Below are positions 1-6,254 of a stretch of 7,209 bases of DNA, in pieces (position 1 is the stretch's first letter; the number at the start of each line of letters is the position of its first letter). Origin of the DNA: Armatimonadota bacterium (GTDB lineage Bacteria > Sysuimicrobiota > Sysuimicrobiia > Sysuimicrobiales > Kaftiobacteriaceae); assembly GCA_020028535.1 (NCBI GenBank), contig JAIBHM010000093.1:1-7209 (forward strand), given 5' to 3'. Below the pieces are notes generated by a model. That model saw only the letters and a program-made list of their open reading frames with translations, did not search any database and was not told where the DNA came from. Made by a program: the position numbers and the translations under genes.

Positions 1-1
1 G

Positions 2-760
2 CTTGCCGAGGAGATCCGGCGGCGCATCAACGACGAGACCGGCCTCACCGCCTCCATCGGCATCGGGCCGAACAAACTGCTGGCGAAGATTGCCTCGGGG
101 CTGCGCAAGCCCGACGCGGTCACGGAGATTACGGCCGACGGATCGGCGGAGACGCTGCGAGATCTTCCTTCGATCGTCCTCTGGGGCATCGGGCCCAAGA
201 CCGCGGCCCGGCTCGAAGAGTCTCTGCGCGTGCGTACCATCGGCGATCTGTGCGCGATCTCTCTGGAGTCACTGCAGGAGCTGCTGGGCCCGCGCCACGG
301 CGAGTACCTCTATCGCATCTGTCGGGGCCGGGACGACAGCCCCGTGATCACAGAGTGGGAACCCAAGTCGTTGAGCCGAGAGACCACCTACCAGCAGGAC
401 ACGCGCCGGCGGGAGACGATCGTAGGAACGTTGACCTCACTGTCCGGAGAAGTCGCAGCGGACCTGCGCCAGGAAGGATACGTCGGCCGCACCGTCACGG
501 TGAAGATCCGCTACCATAATTTCAAGACACACACGCGAGCCCTGACCTTGCCGGAATCCACCGGTGACCACCAGCGCATCCTGCAGACAGCCGTGGCGCT
601 GCTCGACCGCTTCACGATGGACCGGCCGGTCCGTCTCGTCGGGGTGCGGGTGTCGGGCCTGACCAGGCCGCCGGAGGGAGAACCGCAGACGGCGCCCCCA
701 GCGGGCGAAAGCGCAGACGGTCGACCAGATGCGAGGGATGGTGAGTCATGGAACGACTGA
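2..760 (+). CDS. dinB: DNA polymerase IV (DinB, Y-family), 3' part only
   Basis: Translesion DNA polymerase of the Y family, which copies past damaged bases. About 252 C-terminal residues are visible; the open frame runs off the left edge. The palm-domain DxD and SIDE catalytic residues would lie in the missing ~130 residues. Seen in order: the Y-family signature SIGIGPNKLLAKIAS (fragment residues ~18-32), a KPD motif, the thumb helix-hairpin-helix LWGIGPKTAARL (~60-71), and a little-finger domain beginning near EPKSLSRETTY and ending at VRLVGVRVSGL. After that comes a ~32-residue Pro/Gly/Asp/Glu-rich tail with no recognisable QLxLF-type sliding-clamp motif, which most DinB proteins carry at the end. 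The stop codon lies inside the next gene (13-nt overlap), so the two are probably co-transcribed and translationally coupled. The family assignment is secure; full activity cannot be judged from a fragment. Confidence 0.95.
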   Translation, partial: LAEEIRRRINDETGLTASIGIGPNKLLAKIASGLRKPDAVTEITADGSAETLRDLPSIVLWGIGPKTAARLEESLRVRTIGDLCAISLESLQELLGPRHGEYLYRICRGRDDSPVITEWEPKSLSRETTYQQDTRRRETIVGTLTSLSGEVAADLRQEGYVGRTVTVKIRYHNFKTHTRALTLPESTGDHQRILQTAVALLDRFTMDRPVRLVGVRVSGLTRPPEGEPQTAPPAGESADGRPDARDGESWND

Positions 761-1143
761 AGGTCTCCACCGGAACCAAGTGGGAACCGATCGTCGGGTA
801 TTCGCGAGCCGTGCGCGTGGGGCAGCTGGTCTTTGTCTCAGGGACCACCGCGACGGACGAGCGCGGAGAGATTGTCGGACGTGGAGATGCCTACGCGCAG
901 GCGAAGCAGACGCTCGCCAACATTGCGCGGGCGCTCGACCGCGCCGGGGCCCGCCTCGACGACGTCGTCCGTACACGCATCTTCGTGACCAGGATCGACG
1001 ATTGGGAACAGATCGGCAAGGCCCACGGCGAAGTGTTTGCCCGCATCCGCCCGGCCACGTCGATGGTCGAGGTCAGGCGCCTCATCCTGCCTGAAATGCT
1101 CGTGGAGATCGAGGCCGACGCGGTCGTCTCGGATCGCGCATAG
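748..1143 (+). CDS. RidA/YjgF/UK114 superfamily protein lacking the catalytic arginine
   Basis: A 131-residue protein of the RidA (YjgF/YER057c/UK114) superfamily, small trimeric cytosolic proteins. The archetype hydrolyses reactive enamine/imine intermediates made by PLP enzymes. Family features seen: GQLVFVSGTTA (residues 25-35), DDVVRTRIFVTRIDDW (71-86), and a C-terminal VEVRRLILPEMLVEIEADAVV (107-127). In canonical RidA the segment PARSxVEV carries the imine-binding Arg (Arg105 of E. coli RidA). Here it reads PATSMVEV, so Thr104 replaces it. This places the protein among the Arg-less Rid subfamilies, whose function is not settled, so deaminase activity should not be assumed. The ATG at 748 is the first possible start, since an in-frame TGA sits at 742-744. 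A GAGGG at 733-737 could serve as a ribosome site. It overlaps dinB by 13 nt and ends 6 nt before the convergent peroxiredoxin stop. Confidence 0.93.
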   Translation: MERLKVSTGTKWEPIVGYSRAVRVGQLVFVSGTTATDERGEIVGRGDAYAQAKQTLANIARALDRAGARLDDVVRTRIFVTRIDDWEQIGKAHGEVFARIRPATSMVEVRRLILPEMLVEIEADAVVSDRA

Positions 1144-1149
1144 CCTTCG

Positions 1150-1623
1150 CTACGAGACGTTCTTCGCCGCGGCAGCGACTTCTTCGTAGTTGGGCTCAAT
1201 CACCGGATTATCGGTCACCCACTTGTAGCGGACTACGCCGTCGCGGTCCAGGACGAAGACTGAGCGCTTGGCCACGCCGGGGAGCTGCCCGCCGCCGAAG
1301 TTCGGGTCTTCGATGCCGAACGCCTTGACCGCCCGGCGGTTGAAGTCGCTGAGCAGGGTGAAGTTGAGCTTGTTCGCGTCGGCAAACGCTTTCTGGGCGT
1401 AGGGGCTGTCAACGCTGATCGCGATCACCTGCGCGTTCAGCGAATTGAAGCGCGCCAGCGAATCGCGGAAATTGCACAATTCCTTGGTGCAGACGCCCGT
1501 GAAGGCACCCGGGAAGAACAACAAGACCGTGGGCTTGCCGCGAAACTCCGAAAGGGGAACGGCCTTGCGGTCCTGATTCACCACCATAACGTCCGGGGCG
1601 GACTGGCCTACCTCAACTGCCAT
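1150..1623 (-). CDS. Peroxiredoxin (AhpC/TSA fold, PrxQ/BCP-type Cys spacing)
   Basis: A 157-residue thioredoxin-fold peroxidase that should reduce H2O2 and organic hydroperoxides in the cytosol using thiol donors such as thioredoxin. The peroxidatic motif PGAFTGVC (residues 38-45) gives the PxxxTxxC active site with Cys45. A second Cys at position 50 (CTKELC) has the i+5 spacing of the resolving Cys in BCP/PrxQ enzymes, so an intramolecular disulfide is plausible. Other signatures are KPTVLLFFPGAF and the ISVDSPYAQKAFA and LLSDF stretches. The chosen start is the ATG at 1623, because an 11-nt Shine-Dalgarno lies 2 nt upstream. An in-frame GTG at 1638 would put that site inside the coding region. 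The gene has its own promoter (extended -10 at 1658-1666) and is transcribed away from corA. The overall sequence also resembles AhpE-like one-Cys enzymes; the Cys50 argues for a two-Cys mechanism. Confidence 0.94.
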   Translation of the reverse strand: MAVEVGQSAPDVMVVNQDRKAVPLSEFRGKPTVLLFFPGAFTGVCTKELCNFRDSLARFNSLNAQVIAISVDSPYAQKAFADANKLNFTLLSDFNRRAVKAFGIEDPNFGGGQLPGVAKRSVFVLDRDGVVRYKWVTDNPVIEPNYEEVAAAAKNVS

Positions 1624-1625
1624 TG

Positions 1626-1636
1626 GGATCACCTCC
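1626..1636 (-). promoter_or_regulatory. Very strong Shine-Dalgarno of the peroxiredoxin
   Basis: On the minus strand this reads GGAGGTGATCC, an uninterrupted 11-nt complement of the conserved bacterial 16S rRNA 3' end (GGATCACCTCC). The GGAGG core is 8 nt from the ATG at 1623. This fixes the start codon and predicts high translation. Confidence 0.85.
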
Positions 1637-1657
1637 ACTCATACCTGCGGCATCGAA

Positions 1658-1666
1658 ATTATAGCA
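1658..1666 (-). promoter_or_regulatory. Extended -10 promoter of the peroxiredoxin gene
   Basis: The minus strand reads TGCTATAAT: a perfect sigma70-type -10 box (TATAAT, 1658-1663) with the TGn extension. Transcription would start near 1651, giving a leader of about 28 nt. No recognisable -35 box is found at 16-18 bp; that position is occupied by a palindrome (1672-1687). A weak -35 with an extended -10 is the usual layout of an activator- or repressor-controlled promoter. Confidence 0.6.
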
Positions 1667-1671
1667 CGGCA

Positions 1672-1687
1672 GGAGGGAGTTCCCTCC
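1672..1687. promoter_or_regulatory. 16-bp palindrome in the -35 region of the peroxiredoxin promoter (candidate operator)
   Basis: GGAGGGA-GT-TCCCTCC is a perfect inverted repeat with 7-bp arms and a 2-bp centre. It lies about -21 to -36 relative to the inferred start of the minus-strand peroxiredoxin transcript, so a bound dimeric regulator would contact or replace the -35 element. It also lies ~50 bp upstream of corA and could act on both genes. The regulator is not identifiable here, and the sequence matches no operator I can name. Confidence 0.4.
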
Positions 1688-1706
1688 ACGCGAACACAAC
1701 CCCGGA

Positions 1707-1726
1707 TCGTCCTGATCCGTCCTGAT
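1707..1726. repeat. 10-bp tandem duplication upstream of corA
   Basis: TCGTCCTGAT is followed directly by CCGTCCTGAT, two 10-bp units differing at one base and ending 9 bp before the corA ATG. An overlapping inverted repeat GGATC-GTCCT-GATCC covers 1704-1718. One helical turn between units would suit a same-face protein binding pair, but chance duplication is equally possible. No clear Shine-Dalgarno for corA is seen in this stretch. Confidence 0.3.
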
Positions 1727-1735
1727 GTCACCCGC

Positions 1736-2707
1736 ATGAAGATCATCCGGTACACTCCCGACCGCATCGTGGAGGATCCTCCTGAGGCGCTGCCGGACAT
1801 CATGGCGCGGCCTGAGGGCGCGGTGTGGGTGGACATGACGGGGCCATCGGAAGACGACGTACGCGCGATGCGCGACATCTTTCATTTCCATCCCCTGGCC
1901 GTCGAAGACACCATGAAGCAGGCGCAGCGCCCGAAACTGGAGGAGTATGAAGGGTACTTCTTCATGACGCTGCACGCCATGCGACCGCCCGGGCAGCAGC
2001 GCCAGCCGGTCGGCCTCCAGGAAGTCGACCTGTTCTTCACCGCGCGCTACGTCGTGACCGTGCATCCGCATCCCGTCGCCGCGCTGGACGAAGCGCGGGC
2101 GCGTCTGACGAAGGCCTCCTCAGCGCTGCGCACACACACCGACTTCCTCCTCTACACGATTGTGGACGCCGCGGTGGACACCTACTTCCCGGTGATCGAT
2201 CGCATCGATCAGGCCCTGGACCGCACCGAGGACCAGATCTTCAAGCGGCCCAGCCAGCAGGCGCTGGACACCCTCTTCACGCTGAAGCGCAGCCTGCTGC
2301 AGATGCGGCGGGTGGCGGCGCCGCTGCGCGACATCTTCAACTCCCTCACGCGCCGTGATCTGGCGCTGGTGCGGCACGAGACCCTGGTGTATTTCCGCGA
2401 CGTCTACGATCATCTGCTGCGGATCACGGACATGATCGATACGCACCGGGACCTGCTCACCGGCGCGGTCGAGATCTACCTCTCATCGATCAGCAACCGT
2501 CTCAACGAGGTGATGAAGGTCCTCACGGTGATCACGGCCATCTTCGCGCCGCTTGCCGTGATCACGGGATTCTACGGCATGAACTTCGAGCGAACGTTCC
2601 CACCGTTCGAGTGGACGTATGGCATCGTCCCCGTCATCATCGTCATGGTCGCGGTCGTGGCGGGCATGCTCTACGTCTTCGGCCGCCGGGGCTGGCTGTC
2701 AAGATGA
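1736..2707 (+). CDS. corA: CorA-family Mg2+ transporter
   Basis: A 323-residue divalent cation channel of the CorA family (pentameric, inner membrane), normally carrying Mg2+ and also Co2+ or Ni2+. The N-terminal ~240 residues form the cytosolic alpha/beta and long stalk-helix domain, including HFHPLAVEDTMKQAQRPKLEEYEGYFFMTLHA (~50-81). The C-terminus has the first membrane helix (~262-279), the diagnostic selectivity-filter motif YGMNF (280-284), a short outside loop with ERTFPPFEW, and a second helix (~296-315). It ends with a basic cytosolic tail, RRGWLSR. Length and architecture are normal for the family. The ATG at 1736 has no good Shine-Dalgarno, and no in-frame ATG, GTG or TTG lies just upstream, so the start is the most likely one but not proven. 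The stop overlaps the pncB start (ATGA). Confidence 0.95.
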   Translation: MKIIRYTPDRIVEDPPEALPDIMARPEGAVWVDMTGPSEDDVRAMRDIFHFHPLAVEDTMKQAQRPKLEEYEGYFFMTLHAMRPPGQQRQPVGLQEVDLFFTARYVVTVHPHPVAALDEARARLTKASSALRTHTDFLLYTIVDAAVDTYFPVIDRIDQALDRTEDQIFKRPSQQALDTLFTLKRSLLQMRRVAAPLRDIFNSLTRRDLALVRHETLVYFRDVYDHLLRITDMIDTHRDLLTGAVEIYLSSISNRLNEVMKVLTVITAIFAPLAVITGFYGMNFERTFPPFEWTYGIVPVIIVMVAVVAGMLYVFGRRGWLSR

Positions 2708-4077
2708 CCTATCCCGCCTTCGGCTTCGTGACCCCGCGCAACATGGCGCTGCTGATGGATCTGTACGAGCTGGTCATGGCCGACAGCTACCTGCGCGAGG
2801 ACATGAACGAGCCGGCCACGTTCGACCTGTTCGTGCGTACACTGCCGCCGCGGAGGTCGTTCCTGGTGAGCGCGGGGTTGGAGGCGGCGCTCCATTATCT
2901 CGAGCACTTCCACGTGGACGACGAGATGATCGCGTACCTGCGGGGGCTGGGGCAGTTCAGCGATGCCTTCCTCGACTACCTGCGCCGCTTCCGGTTCACC
3001 GGCGAGGTGTGGGCGATTCCCGAAGGCGAGATCTTCTTCCCGCCCGAGCCGGTGCTGGAGGTGATCGGGCCGCGCATCGAGGCCCAGATCGTGGAGACGT
3101 TTCTCCTGAACGCCGTGAACTACCAGGTGATGGTGGCCAGCAAGGGCGCCCGGGTCGTGCTGGCCGCGCGCGAGAGGGGGGTGGTGGATTTCTCGCCGCG
3201 GCGGGACCACGGCGCCGACGCCGCGATGAAAGCGGCGCGCGCATCGTACATCGCGGGCTGCGTGGGCACCAGCAACGTCCTGGCCGGGATGGAGTACGGC
3301 ATCCCCGTCTACGGCACGATGGCCCACTCGTACATCATGTCGTTCCCCGACGAGCTCAGCGCCTTCCGCGCCTTCGCCCGCGACTACCCCACCAACGCCA
3401 TCCTGCTCATCGACACGTACGACACGATCCAGGGGGCCCGGCACGCCGTCATCGTCGCGCAGGAGATGGCCGCGCGTGGAGAGCAGCTCCGCGGGGTGCG
3501 CATCGACAGCGGGGATCTCGCCCCCGTGAGCCGGCAGGTGCGCGAGATCTTCGACAGCGCGGGCCTGCCCGACGTCCAGATTCTCCTCAGCGGCGATCTC
3601 GATGAATATCGCATCGCTGAGGTGCTGGCGCGGGGTGCCGCGGCGAATGCCTTCGGCGTGGGCACCGCGTTGGGCACTTCCGAGGACGCGCCGACAATGG
3701 GCGGCGTGTACAAGATTGTCGAGGACCGGCACGGGCCGAAGATCAAGCTCTCCACGGGCAAGGCGACGTTGCCGGGGCGCAAACAGGTGTGGCGGCGGCA
3801 GACGTCAGGCGGACCGCGCGACACCATCGCGCTCGAGCATGAGGCCGCGCCCCGCGGTTGTGAACCGCTGCTCGTGAACGTGATGGCGCAGGGCCGGGCG
3901 GTGCGTCCGGAATCGCTGCAGGAGATGCGCGCGCGCTGCCGTGCTCGCCTGGGGGCGCTGCCGCAAGCGTTCACCGACCTGCAGACGGTCCCGCCGTCGC
4001 CGGTAGGTCTCAGCCGCGAGCTCGAAGCGTTGCAGGGGGCGATGTTCCAGAAAAACGAAACGCGGCGACGACCGTGA
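2704..4077 (+). CDS. pncB: Nicotinate phosphoribosyltransferase
   Basis: A 457-residue enzyme that joins nicotinate and PRPP, with ATP hydrolysis, to nicotinate mononucleotide: the entry step of the Preiss-Handler NAD salvage route. Family signatures seen: LLMDLYELVMADSYL near the N-terminus (residues 16-30); FSPRRDHG with Arg166/Arg167; GTSNVLAG (188-195); GTMAHSY with His208, the position of the phosphorylated His in this family; RIDSGDL (266-272), the PRPP/substrate region; and FGVGTALGTSEDAPTMGGVYK, the phosphate-binding segment. Length is normal. The start at 2704 overlaps the corA stop by ATGA and leaves the conserved N-terminal block intact. The frame is open further upstream to 2611, but that part is only corA sequence in another frame. 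Translation is probably coupled to corA, as no separate strong Shine-Dalgarno is visible. The function is confident. Confidence 0.95.
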   Translation: MTYPAFGFVTPRNMALLMDLYELVMADSYLREDMNEPATFDLFVRTLPPRRSFLVSAGLEAALHYLEHFHVDDEMIAYLRGLGQFSDAFLDYLRRFRFTGEVWAIPEGEIFFPPEPVLEVIGPRIEAQIVETFLLNAVNYQVMVASKGARVVLAARERGVVDFSPRRDHGADAAMKAARASYIAGCVGTSNVLAGMEYGIPVYGTMAHSYIMSFPDELSAFRAFARDYPTNAILLIDTYDTIQGARHAVIVAQEMAARGEQLRGVRIDSGDLAPVSRQVREIFDSAGLPDVQILLSGDLDEYRIAEVLARGAAANAFGVGTALGTSEDAPTMGGVYKIVEDRHGPKIKLSTGKATLPGRKQVWRRQTSGGPRDTIALEHEAAPRGCEPLLVNVMAQGRAVRPESLQEMRARCRARLGALPQAFTDLQTVPPSPVGLSRELEALQGAMFQKNETRRRP

Positions 4078-4110
4078 CGGCCGCCGCCGCATCTCGTGCA
4101 GTGACGATCG

Positions 4111-4149
4111 TTACTTCTTCTTCTTCTTGGCCGCCTTCTTCTTTGCCAC
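4111..4149 (-). CDS. Possible 12-residue lysine-rich mini-protein
   Basis: From a GTG at 4149 the minus strand encodes MAKKKAAKKKKK and a TAA stop. Eight of 12 residues are Lys, all AAG. It is preceded by a GGGGGG (4159-4164), 9 nt from the start, which could act as a Shine-Dalgarno. Further upstream a small hairpin GCGC-GAAA-GCGC (4168-4179) has a GNRA tetraloop. The same frame is open upstream only to a stop at 4204-4206, so this is not an intact larger gene. The composition resembles the Lys/Ala tails of histone H1-like or AlgP-like proteins, so it may be a free basic peptide, the remnant of such a tail, or mere low complexity. It faces the 3' end of pncB, with 33 nt between stops. Function unknown. 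Confidence 0.35.
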   Translation of the reverse strand: MAKKKAAKKKKK

Positions 4150-4339
4150 TTCGAATTTCCCCCCTTCGCGCTTTCGCGCTGTGTGATCGCGCACCGGGGG
4201 AGTTCACCCGGAACCCGCGCGCCGGCGCACTTACCGTGCACCGTACCACACGTCGGAGAGCGTTAGACGTGCGTTGTGCAATTGGATGCGACATCGATTT
4301 GAGATTTTCCTGCTTCGTCCAAAAAAAGTTTCCGGCGCG

Positions 4340-5083
4340 ATGATGGATGAGGTGACCATTCGTGCGATCATGGCGCTGCCGGAGTTGCGGCAGATCGAAA
4401 GACTGCAGCGCGACGTGTGGGGCATGCCCGATCGCGACGTGGTGCCGTCCCATCAACTTCTCGCGGCGAGCGGCGCCGGTGGCGTCGTGCTCGGCGCATT
4501 CGATCCGTCGGGTGATCTCATCGGCTTCTGCTACGGGTTCATTGGACTGCGCGACGGACGCCCGCTGTTCTACTCGCACATGGCCGCAGTCGTCGAAGCG
4601 CATCGCGGCAAGGACATCGGCTTTCGGCTGAAGCGGGCGCAGCGCGAGGAGGCGGTGGCGCGCGGACTCGACTGGATGGTGTGGACCTACGATCCGCTCC
4701 AGGCCGCCAACGCGTACCTCAACATGCACAAACTCGGGGCGCGGGCGTCGCGCTACTACGTGAACTATTACGGCGAGATGGAGGACGAGCTCAACCGCGG
4801 GATCCCCAGCGACCGCCTGGAAGTAGACTGGTGGCTGCGCGATCCGCGCGTGGCGGCGCTGATGCGCGGTGAACGTTCCGCGGCGCCGTCGGGTGCGGCT
4901 GTGGCGCGCATCGAGATCCCGGCGGATCTCGGCGAGTTGCGGCGCACGGATCCGGCGCGGCTGCGGCAGTCGCGGCAGCGCACAAGGGAGGCTTTCCTGG
5001 AGTTGTTTGGGCGGGGATACGAGGCGGTCGATTTCGTGGACGGCGCATATATCCTGAGGCCCAAGGAGCCCGAGCCGCGATGA
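4340..5083 (+). CDS. GNAT-family N-acyltransferase (COG3375 type), putative N-succinyltransferase partner of the racemase
   Basis: A GNAT-fold acyl-CoA-dependent N-acyltransferase of about 247 residues. Features seen: RDVWG (residues 24-28), which is typical of this group; a core strand FYSHMAAVVEAHRGKDIG whose R-G-K-D-I-G (89-94) sits at the acyl-CoA pyrophosphate-binding loop; WTYDPL (115-120); and NAYLNMHKLGA (124-134). The C-terminal ~80 residues beyond DWWL are less conserved. The next gene is an N-succinylamino acid racemase/OSBS-like enzyme overlapping by ATGA. In Geobacillus kaustophilus a relative in the same neighbourhood transfers succinyl from succinyl-CoA to D-amino acids; that is the inferred role here. 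The ATG at 4340 (or the adjacent one at 4343) is the start preferred because homologous sequence begins there. No Shine-Dalgarno is evident; upstream in-frame starts (TTG 4274, ATG 4286) lie in AT-rich non-conserved sequence. Confidence 0.88.
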   Translation: MMDEVTIRAIMALPELRQIERLQRDVWGMPDRDVVPSHQLLAASGAGGVVLGAFDPSGDLIGFCYGFIGLRDGRPLFYSHMAAVVEAHRGKDIGFRLKRAQREEAVARGLDWMVWTYDPLQAANAYLNMHKLGARASRYYVNYYGEMEDELNRGIPSDRLEVDWWLRDPRVAALMRGERSAAPSGAAVARIEIPADLGELRRTDPARLRQSRQRTREAFLELFGRGYEAVDFVDGAYILRPKEPEPR

Positions 5084-6192
5084 GAATCGAACGGGCGGAG
5101 CTACGAGCAGTCGAGCTCCCGTTAGTCTTCCCGTTTGAGACGAGCTTCGGCCGGGAAGACATCAAGGCCGGCATCCTGGTCAGGCTCTTTGCGAGCGGGC
5201 TGGAGGGCTGGGGGGAGGCGCCGGTCTCCCGGGCCCCCCTATATAATGAGGAAACTGTCGGGACCGCCTGGCACGTTCTGGAGGAGTTTATCCTCCCCCG
5301 CCTGCTTGGCCGGGAGCTCTCTCACCCCCAGGAGTTTCCCCCGTTGGTCCGCCACCTCCGCCGGCACCACATGGCCAAAGCGGGCGTCGAAGCAGCCCTC
5401 TGGGACCTGCATGCTCAGGCAAACCGGCTCCCGCTGGCGCAGGCGCTCGGCGGAACGCGGGACTGGATCGAGGTGGGGGTCAGTCTGGGCATCGAGCCAA
5501 GTATCGACGGGTTGCTGCAGCGCGTCGAGGCATTCCTGAAGCGCGGCTACCGACGGATCAAGGTCAAGATCAAGCCGGGCTGGGACGTCCAGGTCGTCCG
5601 GCGGATCCGCCAGGTCTTCGGTTCCATCCGGCTTCAGGTTGATGCGAACTCCGCCTACACGCTGGAACAGGCGCAGGTGCTGCGGGACCTGGACGATTAC
5701 GACCTGCTGCTGATCGAGCAGCCGCTGGGCGAAGACGACATCGTCGATCACGCGGCCCTCCAGGCACAATTGCGCACCTCCATCTGCCTGGATGAATCGA
5801 TCGTCACTCCCGACGATGCCAGGAAGGCCATCGCGCTCGGATCGTGCCGCATCATCAACATCAAGGCCGCGAGACTCGGCGGCCTCACCGCCGCCGTCGC
5901 CACTCACGACCTGTGCCGCGACGCGGGCATCACGGTCTGGTGCGGCGGGCTGCTCGAGACCGGCATCGGCCGCGCTGCCAACATCGCGCTCGCCTCACTC
6001 CCGAACTTCACGTTGCCGGCCGACCTCTCGGCGAGCGATCGCTATTTCCACGAGGACGTGATTGAGCCGGCTGTCACGCTCAATAATGATGGGACCGTCA
6101 CGGTCCCCCAGTCGCCCGGTCTTGGATTTCAGGTGAGGGTGAAGCGTGTTGACGAGTGCACTGTCCGAAAAGCTGAGTTCAGACCACGCTAG
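5080..6192 (+). CDS. Enolase-superfamily N-succinylamino acid racemase / o-succinylbenzoate synthase
   Basis: A 370-residue member of the NSAR/OSBS group of the muconate-lactonizing subgroup of the enolase superfamily: an N-terminal capping domain (to ~125) followed by a TIM-like barrel. Catalytic residues seen in order: KxK with Lys161/Lys163; VDAN with Asp188; IEQP with Glu213; LDES with Asp238 (the three Mg2+ ligands); and INIK with Lys262, the second acid/base Lys. These match the pattern of Amycolatopsis NAAAR (K163, D189, E214, D239, K263). GLLETGIGRAANIALASLPNF and the LSASDRY block are typical of the NSAR-like branch. The enzyme could racemize N-succinyl amino acids, make o-succinylbenzoate for menaquinone, or do both, since this branch is promiscuous. 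The GNAT neighbour favours racemization; no other men gene is in view. AAGGAG at 5063-5068 precedes the ATG by 11 nt, and the start overlaps the GNAT stop. Confidence 0.93.
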   Translation: MRIERAELRAVELPLVFPFETSFGREDIKAGILVRLFASGLEGWGEAPVSRAPLYNEETVGTAWHVLEEFILPRLLGRELSHPQEFPPLVRHLRRHHMAKAGVEAALWDLHAQANRLPLAQALGGTRDWIEVGVSLGIEPSIDGLLQRVEAFLKRGYRRIKVKIKPGWDVQVVRRIRQVFGSIRLQVDANSAYTLEQAQVLRDLDDYDLLLIEQPLGEDDIVDHAALQAQLRTSICLDESIVTPDDARKAIALGSCRIINIKAARLGGLTAAVATHDLCRDAGITVWCGGLLETGIGRAANIALASLPNFTLPADLSASDRYFHEDVIEPAVTLNNDGTVTVPQSPGLGFQVRVKRVDECTVRKAEFRPR

Positions 6193-6206
6193 CGCTTGCG
6201 GGGGGG

Positions 6207-6234
6207 TTGACACGCGAACCGACCATGCTATGAT
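6207..6234 (+). promoter_or_regulatory. Strong sigma70-type promoter for the small-ORF transcript
   Basis: A perfect -35 box TTGACA (6207-6212), a 16-bp spacer, and TATGAT (6229-6234) with an upstream TGC (6226-6228), which makes it also an extended -10. It starts 14 bp after the racemase stop codon, and transcription should begin near 6241. This is the best promoter in the window and drives a leader of about 82 nt ahead of the ATG at 6323. Confidence 0.8.
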
Positions 6235-6254
6235 GACCCTAACGAATTAGGTAA

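Noticed and set aside
1624..1638. GTG start of the peroxiredoxin at 1638
   Set aside because: It would place the 11-nt Shine-Dalgarno inside the gene and leave the GTG without a ribosome site.
2611..2703. N-terminal extension of pncB from an upstream ATG
   Set aside because: The extra 31 residues are the corA membrane-helix DNA read in another frame (His/Arg-rich), and family similarity begins at the ATG at 2704.
2671..3732. A 353-codon open frame on the minus strand opposite pncB
   Set aside because: It has shadow-frame composition (many His, Arg, Gly, Val), no recognisable motif, and lies entirely over a well-conserved pncB.
4101..4114. Near-palindrome GTGACGATCGTTAC between the pncB stop and the mini-ORF stop
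   Set aside because: It is only 14 bp with one mismatch pair and no loop; too weak to call a terminator or binding site.
4321..4327. A7 run (T7 on the minus strand) as a terminator tail
   Set aside because: No stable hairpin precedes it on the minus strand, and no minus-strand gene ends there.
4010..4729. Long minus-strand frame (239 codons) across the pncB-GNAT junction
   Set aside because: It overlaps both conserved genes, has no motif, and its low-complexity Glu-rich stretch is the lysine AAG run in a different frame.
5239..5907. A 222-codon minus-strand frame opposite the racemase gene
   Set aside because: It is antisense shadow of a conserved enolase-superfamily gene; composition is Asp/Val/Gln-rich with no family signature.
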